A stretch of DNA of 31,678 nt, from positions 1 to 31,678 of the forward strand of contig DQUX01000229.1 of NCBI GenBank assembly GCA_015662065.1, given 5' to 3'. This DNA is from Anaerolineales bacterium. GTDB taxonomy: Bacteria > Chloroflexota > Anaerolineae > B4-G1 > DUEL01. Of this stretch, positions 1 to 7,800 are shown piece after piece. Under the pieces are notes generated by a model that saw nothing but the letters and a program-made list of their open reading frames with translations, was not told the origin of the DNA and did not search any database. Position 1 is the stretch's first letter. The number at the start of each line of letters is the position of its first letter. Both the position numbers and the translations under genes were made by a program.

Positions 1-3
1 ATC

Positions 4-3000
4 TTGACAGAGCTTGAGGAGAACCAATCCATCTTTGGAATCCACCGCTCCCTTTTCTACACTCCTCAAAAGGACAGCCCCTACTCCACCACCGTCTTCG
101 GCCACCATCTGACCACCCCCATCGGGCCGGGGGCGGGGCCCCATACCCAGCTTGCCCAGAACATCCTCTGTGCCTGGCTCTCCGGCGCCCGGTTCATCGA
201 GCTGAAGACGGTGCAGATTATGGACGAGCTGGAGATCCCCCGGCCCTGCATCGATATGGAGGACGAGGGGTACAACGTCGAGTGGTCTCAGGAGCTGAGG
301 CTGGACCAATCGGCCAGTGAGTACGTCAAGGCGTGGGTGCTGATCCACATCCTCCGCCGGGTCCTGGGCTTCGAGGGGCGCGTTCCCTTTGGAACGGTCT
401 TCAATATGAGCGTTGGCTACGACCTGGAGGGGATTCAGAGCCCTCCGATGATCCGCTTTATGGACAGGCTGGAGGATGCGTCCGAGGAGATCGCCGAGAT
501 CCGGGCGGTCCTGCGGGAGAGGTTCCCCCAATTCGCCGACATCCAGATTCCCTCCCGGCTCACGGACAACGTCACTCTTTCGACTATGCACGGCTGCCCC
601 CCGGACGAGATCGAGCGGATCGGCCGGTATCTGCTGGAGGAGCGGGGGCTGCACACCGCGATCAAGCTGAACCCCACGCTGTTGGGCCGGGAGACGGTGA
701 TGCGCATCCTCCACGGCCATCTTGGCTACACGGAGATCCACATCCCCGACCGCGTGTTCGAGCACGACCTCCAGTACGACCGGGCCGTGGAGCTGATCCA
801 GGCGCTGAAGAAGGTTGCTGCGGAGCGGGGTCTGACCTTCGGAGTCAAGCTGAGCAACACCCTGGCGATGGCGAACCACAAGGGCACCCTCCCCGGTGAC
901 GAGATGTACATGTCGGGGCGCGCTCTCTACCCCATCACCATCCATCTCTTCCACAAGCTCTCGCGGGAGTTCGACGGCGACCTGAACGTCTCCTATTCCG
1001 CCGGGGCGGATGCGCTCAACGTGACGCGGGTCCTGGCCGCCGGCGCCTGGCCAGTCACGGCGGTCTCCGACCTGCTGAAGCCGGGCGGTTACTCGAGGCT
1101 CCTTCAGTACCTGGAGGAGCTGGAGCGGGAGATGCGCCGGCGGGGGGTGACGAGCCTGGAGGAGCTGGCCCACGACAAACTGGCCAACCTGGAGCGGGAG
1201 GCTGCCTGGGCGCTGGAGGATCCGCGGTACAAGAAGGGCTATCATCCCTACGGCCTTCCCAAGGTCGAATCGGAGCTGGGCCTGCTCGATTGCGTCACCG
1301 CTCCCTGCGTGGCGCAGTGCGCGGTCCGGCAGGATGTGCCCGAGTACGCCTGGCTGATTGCCCAGGGGGAGTACGACCGGGCGCTGGAGGTGGTGCTCTT
1401 CCGCAACCCTCTCCCGGGGGTGACCGGCTACGTCTGCACCCATCTGTGCCAGACCCGCTGCACGCGGAACAACTACGAGGAGCCGGTCGCCATCCGGGCG
1501 CTGAAACGGTTCGCCGCCGAGAGGGGGAGGGTGACCCTGAGGGCGGCCGAACCGACCGGTCATAAGGTGGCCGTGGTCGGCAGCGGCCCCTCGGGGCTGG
1601 CCGCCGCCTACTTTTTGGCCTTGAACGGCGTCCAGGTGACCGTCTATGAGGCCAAGGACCGACCGGGGGGTATGCTGGCCATCGCCCCGACCTTCCGGCT
1701 GCCGGAGGCGATCGTCCGGGAGGACATCGACCGCATCGAGGGGCTGGGGGTGAAGCTCCTGCTCTCCCATCCCATCACCAACCCGCCGGAGAGGCTTCTG
1801 GAGGACGGATTCGACGCCGTCTATATCGCTTCGGGCGCTCAGCGGGATGCCCGGCTGGGCATCGAGGGGGAGGAGGGTGGGGGGGTCTATCACGCCCTCG
1901 ACTTCCTCGGCCGGGTGCGGCGGGGCGAGGAGGTGGGGCTGGACGGCAGGGTTCTGGTCATCGGCGGCGGCAACTCGGCGATGGACGCCGCCAGGACGGC
2001 TATGCGGCTCGCCGGGGGGCCAGTAACCGTCGTCTACCGGCGGACCCGGGCGGAGATGCCCGCCGACGAGGAGGAGATCGAGGACGCGCTGGTGGAGGGG
2101 GTGGCGCTGGAGGAGCTGGCCTCCCCCACCAGGATCCTCCTGGAGCGGGGACAGGTCGTCGGGCTGGAATGCGTCCGCAATCGGCTGGGGGAGCCCGGGC
2201 CGGACGGGAGGAGAAGGCCGGTCCCCATCGAGGGCAGCCGGTTCCAGATCGAGGCGGACGCCATCATCATTGCCATTGGGCAGACCCCCGACGTCGCTTT
2301 CCTCGACGGGAGCGCGGTCTCTCTGCACAGGAATGCGACCATTGCCGTCGATCCTCAGACGGGACTGGCGGGGGAGGGGCGTGTCTATGCGGGAGGGGAC
2401 GCGGTGCGGGGGCCCGCCACCATCATCGAGGCGTGCGCCGATGGACGGAGGGCGGCCGAGGCGATCTGCCGACAGTTGGGGGTGCCGTTTGCGCGGCCTG
2501 CCACCTCGCTTCCCACGCTTTCCGAAGAGGAGATCGGGCGGGTCAAGCGGGTCCGCGCTGTGAAGGTGGCCCAGCGCCGAGGGGAGGCGCTCCCGCCCGA
2601 CCGACGCACCGGCTTCGACCTGGTCGAGGCGACGCTGACGGAGGAAGCAGCGCGGGCCGAGGCGGGGCGGTGCGTGCAGTGCTCCAGCTTCTGCGATAAG
2701 TGCGTGGAGGTATGCCCCAACCGGGCCAACTACACCTTCTTCATCTCACCTGTAAACCTGACGGTGCCCCTGCTCTCCTGCCGGCAGGAAAGGCTGGCGG
2801 TGACAGGGGAGGAGGTCTTCAGGATCGAGCAGGCCCGCCAGATCGTCCACGTGGATGATCTCTGCAATGAGTGCGGCAACTGTGCCACTTTCTGCGTCCA
2901 CGCAGGCCGGCCCTACCTGGATAAACCCCGGCTCTTCCTGGACCGGAACGACTTCAAGCGGGAGGAGGACAACGCCTTCTACATCGAGCGAGACGGGAGG

Positions 3001-3240
3001 GACTGGGTGATCCTGAGGCGCGAGGGTGGGCGGGAATCGCGGCTGAGGGTGGAAGAGGGTGGTGATGTAGCGATGTTTGAGAACGGGGCCCTCCGTATAT
3101 CCGTCTCGCTCCCCGATTTTCGCATCATGTCTATGGAGCTCAGGCAACCGTTTTCGGGGGCCTTCTCCCTGGCGGAGGCGGTGGAGATGTACGTGATCCT
3201 CAGGGGGATCACCACCTCCTTGCCTTTCCTGCCGGTATGA
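4..3240 (+). CDS. ygfK: YgfK-type iron-sulfur flavoprotein (putative selenate reductase subunit / GltD-like oxidoreductase)
   Basis: The 1078-residue protein resembles E. coli YgfK from end to end. The N-terminal ~400 residues are a dihydroorotate-dehydrogenase-like barrel, including GPGAGPHTQLAQN near residue 43. A glutamate-synthase beta-type part follows, with cysteines 430/435/439 and 478/482/486, an FAD loop GSGPSG at 526-531 and an NAD(P)H loop GGGNSA at 654-659. The C-terminus has two ferredoxin-like clusters, C890/893/897/900/904 and C954/957/960/964. In E. coli the gene lies in a cluster linked to selenium-dependent molybdenum hydroxylases; the substrate is not established, and the name selenate reductase is an annotation tradition. 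A TTG at 4 is the first available start, but E. coli YgfK has about 20 more residues before the first conserved block, so the real start may lie before the window. No hydroxylase partner gene follows it. Confidence 0.88.
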   Translation: MTELEENQSIFGIHRSLFYTPQKDSPYSTTVFGHHLTTPIGPGAGPHTQLAQNILCAWLSGARFIELKTVQIMDELEIPRPCIDMEDEGYNVEWSQELRLDQSASEYVKAWVLIHILRRVLGFEGRVPFGTVFNMSVGYDLEGIQSPPMIRFMDRLEDASEEIAEIRAVLRERFPQFADIQIPSRLTDNVTLSTMHGCPPDEIERIGRYLLEERGLHTAIKLNPTLLGRETVMRILHGHLGYTEIHIPDRVFEHDLQYDRAVELIQALKKVAAERGLTFGVKLSNTLAMANHKGTLPGDEMYMSGRALYPITIHLFHKLSREFDGDLNVSYSAGADALNVTRVLAAGAWPVTAVSDLLKPGGYSRLLQYLEELEREMRRRGVTSLEELAHDKLANLEREAAWALEDPRYKKGYHPYGLPKVESELGLLDCVTAPCVAQCAVRQDVPEYAWLIAQGEYDRALEVVLFRNPLPGVTGYVCTHLCQTRCTRNNYEEPVAIRALKRFAAERGRVTLRAAEPTGHKVAVVGSGPSGLAAAYFLALNGVQVTVYEAKDRPGGMLAIAPTFRLPEAIVREDIDRIEGLGVKLLLSHPITNPPERLLEDGFDAVYIASGAQRDARLGIEGEEGGGVYHALDFLGRVRRGEEVGLDGRVLVIGGGNSAMDAARTAMRLAGGPVTVVYRRTRAEMPADEEEIEDALVEGVALEELASPTRILLERGQVVGLECVRNRLGEPGPDGRRRPVPIEGSRFQIEADAIIIAIGQTPDVAFLDGSAVSLHRNATIAVDPQTGLAGEGRVYAGGDAVRGPATIIEACADGRRAAEAICRQLGVPFARPATSLPTLSEEEIGRVKRVRAVKVAQRRGEALPPDRRTGFDLVEATLTEEAARAEAGRCVQCSSFCDKCVEVCPNRANYTFFISPVNLTVPLLSCRQERLAVTGEEVFRIEQARQIVHVDDLCNECGNCATFCVHAGRPYLDKPRLFLDRNDFKREEDNAFYIERDGRDWVILRREGGRESRLRVEEGGDVAMFENGALRISVSLPDFRIMSMELRQPFSGAFSLAEAVEMYVILRGITTSLPFLPV

Positions 3241-3245
3241 CGGCC

Positions 3246-3280
3246 AGCGTCGAGCGTCAAATATCGAGCATCGGGTATGA
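3246..3280. repeat. degenerate 7-bp repeat spanning the ygfK-thioesterase spacer
   Basis: The spacer reads as five consecutive 7-base units: AGCGTCG, AGCGTCA, AATATCG, AGCATCG, GGTATGA. The last unit contains the thioesterase ATG. The same GGTATGA occurs at 3234-3240, where it contains the ygfK stop codon. The unit type recalls the TGACG/CGTCA heptamers at 13590-13651. Confidence 0.5.
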
Positions 3281-3741
3281 ACAAACAGCCCAACTCCCGT
3301 ATGTGCTTCGTCTGCGGGCGGCAGAACCCGGTCGGGCTGAAGATGGACTTCTATGAGGACCCGGAGGCCGGGCAGGTGCGGGCCGAGTTCGTCGTGCCCG
3401 AGGACTACCAGGGATACCCCGGCGTGGTCCACGGCGGCATCGTCGCCGCCATCCTCGACGAGGTGGCGGGGCGGGCGGTGCTGATCGGGGGCTCCGAGGA
3501 GAACCTGATGGTGACCCTGCGCCTCACCATCCGTTACCGCCGCCCGACCCCCACCGGCACGCCGCTGACCGCTGTGGGGTGGGTGAGGCAGGCGGGTGGG
3601 GTGGGAGCCCGGGTGTCTGGGGAGATCCGCCTGCCCGACGGCGCCGTCACCGCTGAGTGCGAGTCCATCCTGGGGGCGGTGCCGGAGTCGTTCCGGGATC
3701 GCTGGGAGGAGGAACGGCCGTACTGGAAGGTGTATGGTTGA
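3277..3741 (+). CDS. PaaI-family hotdog-fold thioesterase
   Basis: The 154-residue protein has the single-hotdog layout of PaaI/YbgC-like acyl-CoA thioesterases. The core motif VVHGGIVAAILDE lies at residues 50-62, with H52-G53-G54 and the acidic pair D61/E62 at the usual catalytic position. An N-terminal CFVCGRQNPVGLKM segment (residues 10-23) is common in this subfamily. Its expected role is hydrolysis of a small or aromatic acyl-CoA in the cytoplasm; the substrate cannot be read from sequence. The ATG at 3277 has no clear ribosome-binding site and lies inside a heptamer repeat; ATG 3301 is an alternative. The last 208 bases overlap a convergent DinB-like gene. It starts 36 bases after ygfK, so it may be cotranscribed with it. 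Confidence 0.85.
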   Translation: MNKQPNSRMCFVCGRQNPVGLKMDFYEDPEAGQVRAEFVVPEDYQGYPGVVHGGIVAAILDEVAGRAVLIGGSEENLMVTLRLTIRYRRPTPTGTPLTAVGWVRQAGGVGARVSGEIRLPDGAVTAECESILGAVPESFRDRWEEERPYWKVYG

Positions 3742-4238
3742 CCGGACGATGGTCGCGCGCTGGCCCTCCCTCCGCACGGCGGCCGCGGCCCGCCGGACTG
3801 CCCGATGTGCTCCTCGGTGTGCTCTCTGTATTGCAGAGCTGTCTCCACGATCTGGCGGTACCGGTACCGGTCCGATCGGGTGGTCTGTGAGAGGTGCTCG
3901 CTGAGGAGCGCCGTTTCCTCCTGATCGCGGGCCAGGCGTGCGAGAAGCCCCGCCAGCGTCGGCTCGGCGACCAATGTGGCCGCGATGCGATCCGGCCAGG
4001 TGGATGGGTTCCCCTCTCCTTCGACCTGCAGCCCGGTTGCCGTCTGGGCGAAGAACTCCTGCATCCATCGCTCGGTGATGGAGAGGTGGGCCAGCACCTC
4101 TTTCACCGCCCCCCCTTCGTCTGGGCGCTGTTCTGCTCCCTCCTCGCTCAGCCCCTCTGTCGCCTCTGCCAGCGCGGCGTTCAGTCGGGCCTGCCGCTCC
4201 CGCAGCCGGGCCGCTGCCTCCCCCGGGTCGTCCGGCAC
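3534..4238 (-). CDS. DinB-like four-helix protein with an unusual C-terminal tail
   Basis: Residues 1-145 look like a DinB/YfiT-type helical bundle. His51 (AHLS) and an HxxxH pair, His140 and His144, fit the three-histidine metal site of this superfamily. DinB-like proteins include metal-dependent thiol S-transferases and many of unknown function. After residue ~146 the sequence turns Pro/Arg/Ser-rich and reads antisense through the thioesterase gene until the first stop at 3534. This ~88-residue tail does not look like a folded domain; a lost stop codon or a sequence error is possible. The start is a GTG at 4238 with AAGGAG about 15 bases upstream, so a slightly earlier non-ATG start is possible. 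Calls: domain moderately sure, function unknown. Confidence 0.6.
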   Translation of the reverse strand: MPDDPGEAAARLRERQARLNAALAEATEGLSEEGAEQRPDEGGAVKEVLAHLSITERWMQEFFAQTATGLQVEGEGNPSTWPDRIAATLVAEPTLAGLLARLARDQEETALLSEHLSQTTRSDRYRYRQIVETALQYREHTEEHIGQSGGPRPPCGGRASARPSSGQPYTFQYGRSSSQRSRNDSGTAPRMDSHSAVTAPSGRRISPDTRAPTPPACLTHPTAVSGVPVGVGRR

Positions 4239-4357
4239 CTGGACTGGCTTTCGCTCCTTCAGTGAGGCCTGAACCGCCAGCCGCTTATACTGGAGTCTGG
4301 CAAGTTTTCAGAATCCCCATATCTTGGGGTTAGTGGCAACAGAGCGGTCAAGGGGCG

Positions 4358-4422
4358 GGTTCGTAGTAGCGGCTTCAGCCGCCCTTGCCCCTTTGGAACG
4401 GCTAAAGCCGTCACTACGAACC
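4358..4422. repeat. imperfect inverted repeat with GGTTCGTAGT termini (MITE- or REP-like)
   Basis: GGTTCGTAGT (4358-4367) is perfectly complementary to ACTACGAACC (4413-4422). Just inside, 4368-4381 and 4399-4412 pair at 11 of 14 positions, and each inner arm is itself a small palindrome (GGCTTCAGCC; GGCTAAAGCC). The loop is about 17 bases. It lies in the non-coding gap between the DinB-like gene and tRNA-Asn. It encodes no convincing protein. Confidence 0.65.
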
Positions 4423-4427
4423 AAAAA

Positions 4428-4445
4428 CGTGAATAGGGATTCACG
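4428..4445. repeat. short perfect palindrome next to the inverted repeat
   Basis: CGTGAAT (4428-4434) and ATTCACG (4439-4445) pair perfectly around an AGGG loop. It lies six bases after the larger inverted repeat and 25 bases before the tRNA-Asn -35 box, so it may be part of the same element or an operator-like site. Confidence 0.4.
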
Positions 4446-4469
4446 GGCACGCCTGGGTGAAGCGATGGG

Positions 4470-4498
4470 TTGACGAGTTGAGGACTTCGCGGTATAAT
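4470..4498 (+). promoter_or_regulatory. housekeeping-type promoter of tRNA-Asn
   Basis: TTGACG at 4470-4475 and a perfect TATAAT at 4493-4498 are separated by exactly 17 bases. The tRNA begins 15 bases after the -10 box. Confidence 0.88.
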
Positions 4499-4512
4499 CC
4501 CTGCGCTGGTGG

Positions 4513-4585
4513 TCCTCGGTAGCTCAATGGGTAGAGCGGCCGGCTGTTAACCGGTTGGTTGCAGGTTCGAGTCCTGCCCGAGGAG
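4513..4585 (+). tRNA. tRNA-Asn (anticodon GTT)
   Basis: A full cloverleaf folds. Acceptor TCCTCGG pairs with CCGAGGA; the D stem is GCTC/GAGC; the anticodon stem is GCCGG/CCGGT with loop CTGTTAA; the T stem is GCAGG/CCTGC with loop TTCGAGT. The anticodon is GTT and the discriminator base is G. The gene does not encode the 3' CCA, so CCA addition by nucleotidyltransferase is required. Confidence 0.96.
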
Positions 4586-4631
4586 CCTGGAGATGGCTTT
4601 TGCGTGGAGCCGTCGGTCATAAGTGAGGTGG

Positions 4632-4651
4632 CCCGGCCGCCCTTGGCCGGG
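4632..4651 (+). terminator. possible terminator hairpin after tRNA-Asn
   Basis: CCCGGCC (4632-4638) pairs with GGCCGGG (4645-4651) over a 6-base loop, followed by TCTTATC. The T-run is weak, so termination is only likely. Confidence 0.4.
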
Positions 4652-4729
4652 TCTTATCGTGAAGGCAAGCGACGCGCAGACCGGACGGGGGCGCGTTTTA
4701 TTTTGGCAAATGGTCGCCGGGCCGCAATT

Positions 4730-4758
4730 TTGACGATTTTCATATTCTATGTTATACT
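4730..4758 (+). promoter_or_regulatory. promoter of rpoB
   Basis: TTGACG at 4730-4735 and TATACT at 4753-4758 have a 17-base spacer. The region is AT-rich against the high-GC background. It implies an rpoB leader of roughly 40 bases. Confidence 0.82.
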
Positions 4759-4802
4759 TTAAGTTCGCAATTCTGTTGTGATGTTTCTACTCCGGGGGAT
4801 TT

Positions 4803-7800
4803 GTGGGGGGAGGAATGCAGACTTCGAACTTGGGCAGTAAGTCCTACGCGCGTATCGTTGGCTCACTGAGCCTGCCAGCGCTGATCGAGGTCCAACTGGA
4901 GTCTTACCGTTGGTTTCAGGAGCAGGGGCTCAAGGAGCTTCTCGACGAGATTTCGCCCATCGAGAGTTACACCGGAACCCTTCGGCTTCACTTCCCCAGT
5001 TCCAAGCCCGAGAGCGCGCAGTTCGGGCTGAGCTACCGCTTCGGCGAGCCGAACTACTCGCAGGAGGAGTGCCTGGAGCGGGATGTCACCTATTCGGTGC
5101 CCCTCTACGTGGACGTCGCTCTGGAGAACCGGGAGACGGATGAGATCATCAAGACGGAGATCTTCCTGGGCGACTTCCCGTTGATGACCGAAAACGGCAC
5201 TTTCATTATCAACGGGACCGAGCGGGTGGTGGTCAGCCAGCTCATCCGCTCCCCGGGCGTCTACTTCGACGTCGAGGAGGACCGCGCCACCGGTCGGCGA
5301 CTCTGTATGGCCAAGCTGATCCCCGACCGGGGGGCCTGGATGGAGTTCGAGAGCCGCAAGACCGGCTACCTCACTCTCAAGTTCAACCGTAAGCGGACCA
5401 TCCCGATCACCATCATCCTGCGTGCCCTGGCGGCAGTGGATGATGGGGTGGGCTCCAACGTCCTCTCCGAGGGGACCGACGAGGAGCTCCTGGAGCTGTT
5501 CGCCGACGTAGACGTCCTCCCTGACATCCGGTGGATCCCCACTACCATCCGTCAGGAGCCCCACTGGGAGCCCCGGGATGACCGTACGGTCGCCCAGGAG
5601 GCACTCTTGGAGTTCTACCGCCGGATGCGTCCGGGCGACCCGCCCACGCTGGAGAACGCGGAGGAGTTCCTGGTCTCTCAGCTCTTCGACGAGCGACGCT
5701 ACGACCTGCAGCGGGTGGGGCGGTACAAGCTGAACCAGCGGTTGGGCCTGGACCTGCCGGTGGAGCAGCGGACGGTGACCAAGCAGGACATCGTCGCCCT
5801 GGTCCAGCATATGATCCGCATCAACAACGGTATCGAGGATGCTGACGACGTGGACCACCTGGGCAACCGACGGGTCAAGACCGTCGGCGAGCTGATCCAG
5901 AGCAAGTTCCGCGTGGGCCTCCTGCGGATGGAGCGGGTGGTCAAGGAGCGTATGTCGCTACGCAGCGAAACGGAACCACCCACCCCGGTCAACCTGATCA
6001 ACATCCGCCCGGTGGTCGCCGCCATCCGGGAGTTCTTCGGCTCCAGCCAGCTCTCCCAGTTTATGGACCAGACCAATCCGCTGGCGGAGCTGACCCACAA
6101 GCGGACGCTCTCGGCGCTGGGGCCGGGAGGGCTGCGGCGGGAGCGGGCTGGCTTCGAGGTGCGGGATGTCCACCACTCCCACTACGGGCGCATCTGCCCC
6201 ATCGAGACCCCCGAGGGACCCAACATCGGCCTCATCGGTCGTCTGGCCACCTACGCGCGGGTCAACGACTTCGGCTTCATCGAGACCCCCTACCGGCGTG
6301 TGATCCGCTCCGTGCCCCCCACGGTGGAAACGCTCACCGGGGAGACGTTGCGGGAGTCGGTGGTGGACCCCGAGAGCGGGGAGGTGGTGGCCGAGGCGGG
6401 CACCGAGGTCACGCCGGAGGTGGCCGAGCGGATCGCGGCTCTCGGTCTTCCCGATGAGGTGCCGGTTCGCCCGCGGGTGACGGGCGAGATCGTCTACCTT
6501 TCCGCCGATAAGGAGGAGCGGTACACCATCGCCCAGGCCAATGCCAAGCTGGACGAGTGGGGCCACTTCGTCCACCCGCGCATCTCGGCCCGCCGGGGCG
6601 AGGAGTTCCTGCTCTCCACCCCGGGACAAGTGGATTTCATCGATGTGGCCCCTTGCCAGATCGTGGGGATTTCCGCCGCCCTCATTCCCTTCCTGGAGCA
6701 CGACGACGCCAACCGCGCCCTGATGGGCTCCAACATGCAGCGCCAGGCGGTCCCCCTCATCCGGCCGGAGTCCCCCCTGGTCGCCACCGGCATCGAGAGG
6801 CAGGCGGCGGTGGACTCCGGGCAGGTGGTCCTGGCCGAGGCGGATGGCGAGGTGGTGGGCGTCACGGGGGATCGGATCGTGGTGCTGGGGGAGGACGGCC
6901 GGCGGCGCGTCTACTCGCTCCGCAAGTACGATCGGTCGAATCAGTCCACCTGCATCGATCAGCAGCCCATCGTCTATAAGGGGCAGAGGGTCAAGAAGGG
7001 GCAGGTCTTGGTGAACACCTCCTCCACCCAGAACGGGGATCTCGCCCTGGGCCACAACGTTCTCTGCGCTTTCATTTCGTGGGAGGGGGGGAACTTCGAG
7101 GACGCGATCCTCATCAGTGAGAGCCTCATCTGGGAGGACAAGTTCACCTCTATCCACATCGAGAAGCACGAAGCGGAGGCGCGGGATACCAAGCTGGGGC
7201 CGGAGGAGATCACGCGGGACATCCCCAACGTCGGCGAGGATGCGCTGAAGGACCTGGACGAGGATGGGATCATCCGCATCGGCGCCGAGGTCGGCCCCTC
7301 CGACATCCTGGTGGGCAAGATCACTCCCAAGGGGGAGAAGGAGCTGACCCCCGAGGAGAAGCTGCTCCGGGCCATCTTCGGCGAGAAGGCGCGGGAGGTA
7401 AAGGACTCGAGCCTCCGTATGCCCCACGGCGAACGGGGCAAGGTGGTGGACGTCAAGGTCTTCGACCGGGAGGAGTATCGGGACCTGCCCGCCGGTGTGG
7501 AGCGGATGGTTCGGGTGGGCGTGGCCCAGCGCCGCAAGATCACCGAGGGGGATAAGATGGCCGGTCGCCACGGCAACAAGGGGGTCATCTCCCAGGTGGT
7601 GCCCGTGGAGGATATGCCTTTCCTGGAGGATGGGACCCCCATCGAGCTGATCCTGAACCCCCTAGGGGTGCCGGGGCGGATGAACATCGGGCAGGTGCTG
7701 GAGACCCATCTGGGGTGGGCGGCCAGTCGTCTGGGCTTCCGCGTCATCAGCCCCGTGTTCGATGGTGCCACCGAGGACCAGATCGCGGCGGAGCTGGCCC

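Noticed and set aside
4259..4450. 63-residue - strand frame across the palindromic element
   Set aside because: It is a translation of the repeat itself, with no ribosome-binding site or family similarity.
4559..4762. 67-residue frame starting inside tRNA-Asn
   Set aside because: It begins in the tRNA T arm and crosses the terminator hairpin and the rpoB promoter; a typical false call.
5958..7571. Long open frames on the - strand across rpoB, fusA, rpsM-rpsD and others
   Set aside because: They are antisense shadows of conserved genes in GC-rich DNA, with compositions rich in Arg, Pro, Gly and His and no recognisable domain.
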